From the NCBI GenBank assembly GCA_002401885.1, contig NVUL01000051.1:1-48176 (forward strand): a stretch of 48,176 nt of DNA, read 5' to 3'. Below are positions 44,147 through 48,176 of this stretch, one piece after another. The notes under the pieces were generated by a model, which ran no database searches, was not told the DNA's origin, and saw nothing but the letters and a program-made list of their open reading frames with translations. The stretch is from SAR86 cluster bacterium. Its GTDB lineage: Bacteria > Pseudomonadota > Gammaproteobacteria > Pseudomonadales > Pseudohongiellaceae. Made by a program: the position numbers and the translations under genes. Numbering within the stretch: position 1 is the first letter of the stretch; every line of letters begins with the position of its first letter.

Positions 44147-44829
44147 TGCTATCGCAACCTGATATCGCTGCTCTACTCATCACGCTGAAGCTAGCTGCCA
44201 CTACGACTCTCATTCTGCTCTTAGTTGGCACGCCATTAGCGTGGTGGCTTGCTACCACTCGCTCTAAGGTGCGCAGTGCCATTGAAGCCGTTATTGCATT
44301 GCCTCTGGTGTTGCCGCCGACCGTTCTGGGATTCTACCTCCTGCTGGCATTCTCGCCCGACGGCCCTATAGGAGCCACCACGGCGGCACTGGGCTTGCCC
44401 TCGATGGCATTTTCGTTTTGGGGACTAGTCTTAGGCTCTGCAATCTATTCTTTGCCATTCGTGGTCCAGCCGCTTCAGAACAGCTTCTCCAGCCTCGGTA
44501 GGATGCCGCTAGAAGTAGCAGCAACGTTGGGTGCTGGGCCTCTAGACAGGTTCGCTAGCGTGGTGCTGCCTTTGTCTAAGATGGGTTATTTAACCGCAGC
44601 TGTTCTCGGCTTCGCGCATACGCTTGGCGAATTCGGCGTCGTGCTTATGATTGGCGGCAATATTCCGGGAGAGACCCAGGTGCTCTCCATTGCTATCTAT
44701 GACCATGTAGAGGCACTCGAATATAGCCAGGCCCACTGGCTGGCAGCGGGATTACTTCTATGTTCTTTTCTAGTTTTATTAATGATTTACAGCGCTAATC
44801 GTAGATTTTACCTGATGAAGACAGCATGA
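44146..44829 (+). CDS. modB: Molybdate ABC transporter permease ModB
   Basis: A 227-residue inner-membrane permease with about five spans; start GTG overlaps the modA stop by 1 nt. Family segments VLPPTVLGFYLLLAFSPDGPIG and AATLGAGPLDRFASVVLPLS (EAA-type loop, contact with ModC) and HTLGEFGVVLMIGGNIPGET are all present. Overlaps modC by 4 nt (ATGA). Confidence 0.95.
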   Translation: MLSQPDIAALLITLKLAATTTLILLLVGTPLAWWLATTRSKVRSAIEAVIALPLVLPPTVLGFYLLLAFSPDGPIGATTAALGLPSMAFSFWGLVLGSAIYSLPFVVQPLQNSFSSLGRMPLEVAATLGAGPLDRFASVVLPLSKMGYLTAAVLGFAHTLGEFGVVLMIGGNIPGETQVLSIAIYDHVEALEYSQAHWLAAGLLLCSFLVLLMIYSANRRFYLMKTA

Positions 44830-45908
44830 TAGAAGCAGCACTACAACTCAGTAAATCTGACTTCAAATTAGACGCGTGTTTTAGCGTGCCTGGCCGTGGC
44901 GTAACAGCTGTGTTTGGCCCCTCTGGCTGCGGTAAGACCACATTGCTTCGGGCGATAGCAGGTTTAGAGCCAGATACCAGGGGTTCGTTGTCTGTAAATG
45001 CTGAGCAATGGCTGGGGGCGCAAGGATGCAGAGCCGTCGAGGAAAGGCGGGTAGGCGTGGTATTTCAGAACCCTAGCTTGTTTCCACACCTTACTGTGGA
45101 GGAGAATCTCCTTTATGGGAGGAGGCGCTTGAGAAAAGTAACGAAGCTTATTGAAACAAAAGAATTAATTGCCTCCCTCGAAATAGAGAAACTACTTCTC
45201 CGCTATCCAGAAGGGCTGTCTGGTGGCGAAAAACAGCGTGTCGCTCTGGGTCGCGCGTTATTAGCCGAGCCGAAGTTGCTGCTGATGGATGAACCCTTAT
45301 CTGCGCTTGACCAGAGCAGCAGAGAGAAATTGATGTTACTTCTTGAGAGTTTTCTTCAAGAGATTGATATCCCTGTTTTTTATGTAACCCATTCTAGCGA
45401 AGAGGTCGCACGATTAGCCGACAATTTGGTACTTCTTGCTGATGGCGCGGTAACCGATCACGGTTCTATTCAGGATGTATTAGGTGCAGTGGATGGTGAA
45501 CTAAGCCGCAGTGATACCGCGTTTAGCGTGATCGAGGGACAGATAGCCACTAAGCAGCTGCCAGGCCTGATCTCTGTGGATTGCGGTACAGGTATCGTAT
45601 TCCAGGTGCCTGACTCCACGTCAATGTCAGGTAAGCGTTATCAGCCAGGAAGTGGGGTTCGGCTGCGCATACGCGCTCGAGATGTCAGCCTCTGCCTCGA
45701 ACAGCCTAAGCAAAGCAGTATTCTCAATATCCTGCCTGCTGTTATTGCAGAACTGGCTGCCGAGCCCTATAACGGCAGCCGCGTAGTTAAGCTGGACATG
45801 GCAGGGAAACAGCTGCTTTCGAAAATCTCAGAATACTCGGTGCAGCAATTGGAATTGCGGGCAGGGCAATCGGTATTTGCTCAGATCAAGTCAGCCGCAC
45901 TTATTTAG
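44826..45908 (+). CDS. modC: Molybdate ABC transporter ATPase ModC
   Basis: A 360-residue ATP-binding subunit. Walker A GPSGCGKTT (31-39), Q-loop VVFQNPSLFPHLTV, signature LSGGEKQRVALGRAL, Walker B LLLMDEPLSALD, switch His VTHSSEEV. The C-terminal third is a TOBE/Mop domain that binds molybdate (LNILPAVIAELAAEPYNGSRVVKLDM). It energises uptake through ModB. modABC is followed by a convergent modE remnant. Confidence 0.95.
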   Translation: MIEAALQLSKSDFKLDACFSVPGRGVTAVFGPSGCGKTTLLRAIAGLEPDTRGSLSVNAEQWLGAQGCRAVEERRVGVVFQNPSLFPHLTVEENLLYGRRRLRKVTKLIETKELIASLEIEKLLLRYPEGLSGGEKQRVALGRALLAEPKLLLMDEPLSALDQSSREKLMLLLESFLQEIDIPVFYVTHSSEEVARLADNLVLLADGAVTDHGSIQDVLGAVDGELSRSDTAFSVIEGQIATKQLPGLISVDCGTGIVFQVPDSTSMSGKRYQPGSGVRLRIRARDVSLCLEQPKQSSILNILPAVIAELAAEPYNGSRVVKLDMAGKQLLSKISEYSVQQLELRAGQSVFAQIKSAALI

Positions 45909-45997
45909 TCAAATTAAACATGCAGTTAAGAAGGATTATTAAAGTCCTATCTATCATTCTGTTTGCAGATGCGGGTAATTACAGAATGCCAGGCCGG
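45909..45997. terminator. Convergent spacer with an inverted repeat
   Basis: An 8-bp inverted repeat (CATTCTGT with ACAGAATG, around 45954-45988) with a loop of about 20 nt sits between modC and modE stops. It may slow both convergent transcripts, but no T-run is visible. Confidence 0.35.
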
Positions 45998-46818
45998 TTA
46001 AGCCAGCATCAGGATGACGCTGGAGGCTTTAAACAGGGCAGAAATCGCCATCCCTTCGGTAAGGGCCAATTGATCGGCGCTTTTGTTTGTAATCATGGCG
46101 CCCAAGGTCTTGTCTCCCGCCAGCTCAATAGTTACGTCGGCGTTTACGGCCCCGCGATCTAGATTAACCAAGGTTCCTGTCAGAACATTGCGAGCACTGA
46201 CCTGGAGGTCGTCACCCACTGCCAAGGTCACGGAAGAGGCCTTGATCATAGTGATGACCGACAGGCCCTCAACAAGCTTCATCTCTCGCCGGCTTTGCTC
46301 CGTGACTATGGCCACGATCCGCTGCTGGTCAGATATCTGAATCTGTACCTCTGAGTTGACGGCGCCGGTTTCTATCTCCGCAATAGTACCCAGAAATTGA
46401 TTGCGAGCACTGGTTTGTAATAGGGCGCTTTTCATGAATTTTGACACATCGTCCAACGAGCTTAGTTGTTGATTCAGGTTTTCTAAGAATTGATTATGTT
46501 GTTCCTGTAACTGTTTAAAACCGTTGAGCATTTTCTCACCGTAATTCGTGAGAATGGAGCCCCCCCGTGGCTGCCGCCGGCGCTTCTCTGTATGACGGGC
46601 TGCGCGGAAAGGTTGTTGATGCGCTCCAGTCTATCCCAAGCGGTTTTATAGCTCACGCCTGCAATCTTCGCAGCCGCTGTAATCGAGCCGGTATCGGCTA
46701 TTGCCTGCAGAAGATTGATTTGATCGAGCATCAAAGGTTTGGATGTCGCTTCGGTCAGCCAAATCTGACCTTCTAGGTTCGCCAAGAAGTAGTCCCCGCC
46801 AATAAGCTTGATGCACAT
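45998..46818 (-). pseudogene. modE: ModE molybdate-responsive regulator, frame split at a G7 run
   Basis: Two overlapping frames, 46483-46818 (winged HTH: LLQAIADTGSITAAAKIAGVSYKTAWDRLERIN) and 45998-46531 (LQTSARNQFLGTI plus two Mop/TOBE domains), together encode an almost complete ModE. The break is at seven C on the plus strand (46560-46566; seven G in the gene). With eight G the join reads SHGGGSILTNYGEKMLNG, as in intact ModE, and the gene becomes 274 codons. As read here, translation leaves frame and stops at 46483, giving a DNA-binding half without effector domains. Options: base-calling error, slippage-based switching, or true loss. It would regulate the operator at 43341-43364. Confidence 0.85.
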
Positions 46819-47369
46819 TATGCCTGATAACCCGGGGTTGAGCCGCTTGCGTGGTTCACATGCGCTTTTCAGGGGGCTCGAAATAGGGCAGATTCATTTC
46901 AATTGAGTCATGAAATTACTAATGAGTTTCATAATGTTAGATAAACTATTAGCTAGCAATCCTAAAGAACTAATAATTAACAATATTTAGAGTATACATA
47001 CCGTGGCGAGGTGTTCCTAGCTGCCTTCTTAGCAACTCTTTCTAGCCAATATGCATCGACAGGAGTTCCGGCAACCGGGGACATCCCGCGGGAGACAGGC
47101 AGCAGGCCTGGGCACGAATACGCGGCGATGCAGGCAGCTATGCTTTCGGGTGCGAGAAGGTTAGGGAACAGAATTCAGGAAATAAGCGCTATTATTATAT
47201 AATTTTTCAACTTATATATTTAGTAATTACAAATAGATAGACCAGAAATCGAATCTAGCATGATACTAGTGAGATGTTTATGCCTTTATGAAACATCACT
47301 AGATCCTACTAGGCTGGGTGCTTCTTGATCCTCACTGCTTGAAATAGCACCCCGATCGACTTCGAGCGC
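46819..47369. other. AT-rich intergenic stretch with a GC-richer island
   Basis: The left part should hold the modE promoter, but no ModE box or clear hexamers are seen. At about 47000-47180 a GC-richer island has overlapping open frames on both strands (plus 47011-47202; minus with a segment like MSPVAGTPVDAYWLERVAKK), suggesting a decayed gene piece. An inverted repeat lies at 47266-47302. Confidence 0.4.
47266..47302. repeat. Hairpin with a 2-nt bulge
   Basis: Twelve bases pair (47266-47279 with 47291-47302) with an unpaired GA in the left arm and an 11-nt loop. No T-run follows. It lies about 70 nt before a small ORF and might be part of its leader or mark the end of an older element. 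Confidence 0.5.
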
Positions 47370-47549
47370 ATGTCTGCAAGTGAACTAATTGCCTACAACC
47401 GTACCGTAGAATTCTGGGATCAAGTCTATTGCGCTGATGAAATCAGGGTCGGCAGCCATATTACGCGGCGTCACTGCGAGAAACTGATAGAAATTAGGGA
47501 ACGCGTCGCAATTCCCGTAGAGGCTCTCAGTGTCCTCGGTGCCTCATGA
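47370..47549 (+). CDS. Small protein with a spaced Cys pair
   Basis: A 59-residue ATG-started frame with a credible protein sequence: MSASELIAYNRTVEFWDQVY, then CADEIRVGSHITRRHC and a charged helix (EKLIEIRERVAIPVEAL). The C-x14-C arrangement with G-S-x-I in between resembles small proteobacterial hypothetical proteins that carry a pattern of C-x2-R/D-x3-GS-x-I/L-x4-C; this likeness is from memory. No signal peptide is apparent, and the ribosome binding site is weak. It could also be the 3' part of a longer gene. Confidence 0.45.
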   Translation: MSASELIAYNRTVEFWDQVYCADEIRVGSHITRRHCEKLIEIRERVAIPVEALSVLGAS

Positions 47550-47601
47550 ATCTTTTAATACCCAGAGAACAAGGGTAATCTTGAGAAATTTAGTCTGGGA
47601 A

Positions 47602-48054
47602 ATGAGCTGTGCGAGCGCAAAGAGCGGCTCCGTTAGACGGCCCGTTAGAGAATTAGTATTTAACTTAGATAATAGCGGTAAAACATTGATTATTAATATT
47701 ATAGAGAGATCGACCTTTAGCAGAGAGGCTACGAGAACTGCCTTATTTCAGTTGTTTCTCGTTTTTAGTCTACTCAGCTGCAATGCCTTAGACACTACTG
47801 TAAAGGATCCTGTTGAGTGGTGGGCAATCAACAGCTATGGCGCCTCAGTCACCATGGAATTTTATGACAATAACTGTAGTCGTCCTCTCAGAGACCTCAA
47901 GCTTCGGGCTAACGCCGAAGTGAAGGTGGTTTCATGTGGTGATGGTCAGGGTCAAGCCAATATACGCTATCGCCGGGAAGGCTATCCCTCGAGATCAGAC
48001 CCCTGGAGCGCCGATGCATTATTGCGTACTAATCAGCGAGTATTAGTCCGTTAG
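47602..48054 (+). CDS. Putative small lipoprotein of unknown function
   Basis: The frame is open from 47530; the start is uncertain (ATG 47602, or TTG 47686, which would put the signal peptide nearer the N-terminus). ALFQLFLVFSLLSC is a good lipobox-type signal segment, and the mature part (about 95 residues: NALDTTVKDPVEWWAINSYGAS, EFYDNNCSRPLRDLKLR, VKVVSCGDGQGQANIRYR) has two further Cys that could form a disulfide. I recognise no family. Long N-terminal extension before the lipobox is unusual, arguing for the later start. Confidence 0.5.
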   Translation: MSCASAKSGSVRRPVRELVFNLDNSGKTLIINIIERSTFSREATRTALFQLFLVFSLLSCNALDTTVKDPVEWWAINSYGASVTMEFYDNNCSRPLRDLKLRANAEVKVVSCGDGQGQANIRYRREGYPSRSDPWSADALLRTNQRVLVR

Positions 48055-48176
48055 ACCAATTGCTATAAACGGCATAGTACGAAGGAGGGTTTAATCTTAG
48101 CAACTTTACTATTTCCGGTAATCTTTATTATTTGCTTATAAAGAACTTCGGAAAGCTTTTTTTCATTGCCGCCTCA
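48055..48176. other. Right edge, no feature seen
   Basis: An AT-rich stretch with a GGAGG-like motif (about 48083) but no start codon at suitable distance. Nothing further can be supported. Confidence 0.4.

Noticed and set aside
47011-47202. Plus-strand 63-codon frame
   Set aside because: A minus-strand frame over the same bases is equally good; probably a remnant, so neither is called.

Overview
The window looks like a chromosomal segment of a marine-type gammaproteobacterium. The evidence is a large Prc-type tail-specific protease, a modABC cluster with a canonical ModE operator, Wza/Wzz export genes, a PEP-CTERM surface protein and moderate base composition with AT-rich islands. The lineage is inferred from gene families only; no rRNA or tRNA gene is present to fix it.

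About two thirds of the window (514-31101) is an exopolysaccharide or capsule locus. A tight minus-strand operon (9477 back to 514) encodes a CDP-glucose-type nucleotidyltransferase and 4,6-dehydratase, a GT2, a short Wza-like lipoprotein, a Wzz/PCP protein, a degenerate BY-kinase-like protein, a Wzy-like polymerase and a Wzx-like flippase. A GH43-like beta-propeller lipoprotein lies just upstream. A second minus-strand group (16923-13257) has a GT2, a GT4 and the initiating undecaprenyl-phosphate sugar transferase. Between them are a plus-strand methyltransferase and an AT-rich PhyH-type dioxygenase whose start codon lies in a 19-bp tandem duplication. A plus-strand operon (17331-27995) encodes a cupin, a zinc-finger sugar C-methyltransferase, a UXS-like SDR, a Gfo/Idh/MocA oxidoreductase, a rare Gfo/Idh/MocA-FAD oxidoreductase fusion, a class III aminotransferase, two GT4-like transferases and an unrecognised protein. 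Three minus-strand genes (SDR, DegT aminotransferase, FemAB/GNAT-like acyltransferase) close the locus. I infer a polymer with C-methylated and N-acylated amino sugars.

From 31229 to 39129 the region is mosaic: a coding-like small ORF, a PEP-CTERM gene broken by two single-base shifts, a 18-bp x4 tandem repeat running into a vanZ-like gene, a Nudix gene, ugd (UDP-glucose dehydrogenase), a GC-richer seven-motif calcium-binding FG-GAP/ASPIC-UnbV protein with three ~99-residue tandem repeats, and a YihX-like HAD phosphatase. An orphan plus-strand terminator preceded by hairpins (39283-39499) has no gene in front of it and may end a small RNA.

From 39522 to 45998 are prc, a solitary tyrosine recombinase and modABC. 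The modA promoter (good sigma70 boxes) is directly followed by a ModE palindrome, yet the nearby modE is split by one base at a run of seven G. The right end carries a small Cys-pair protein and a probable lipoprotein.

The three single-base gene breaks all lie in or next to short homopolymer runs, so base-calling error must be excluded before calling them pseudogenes.
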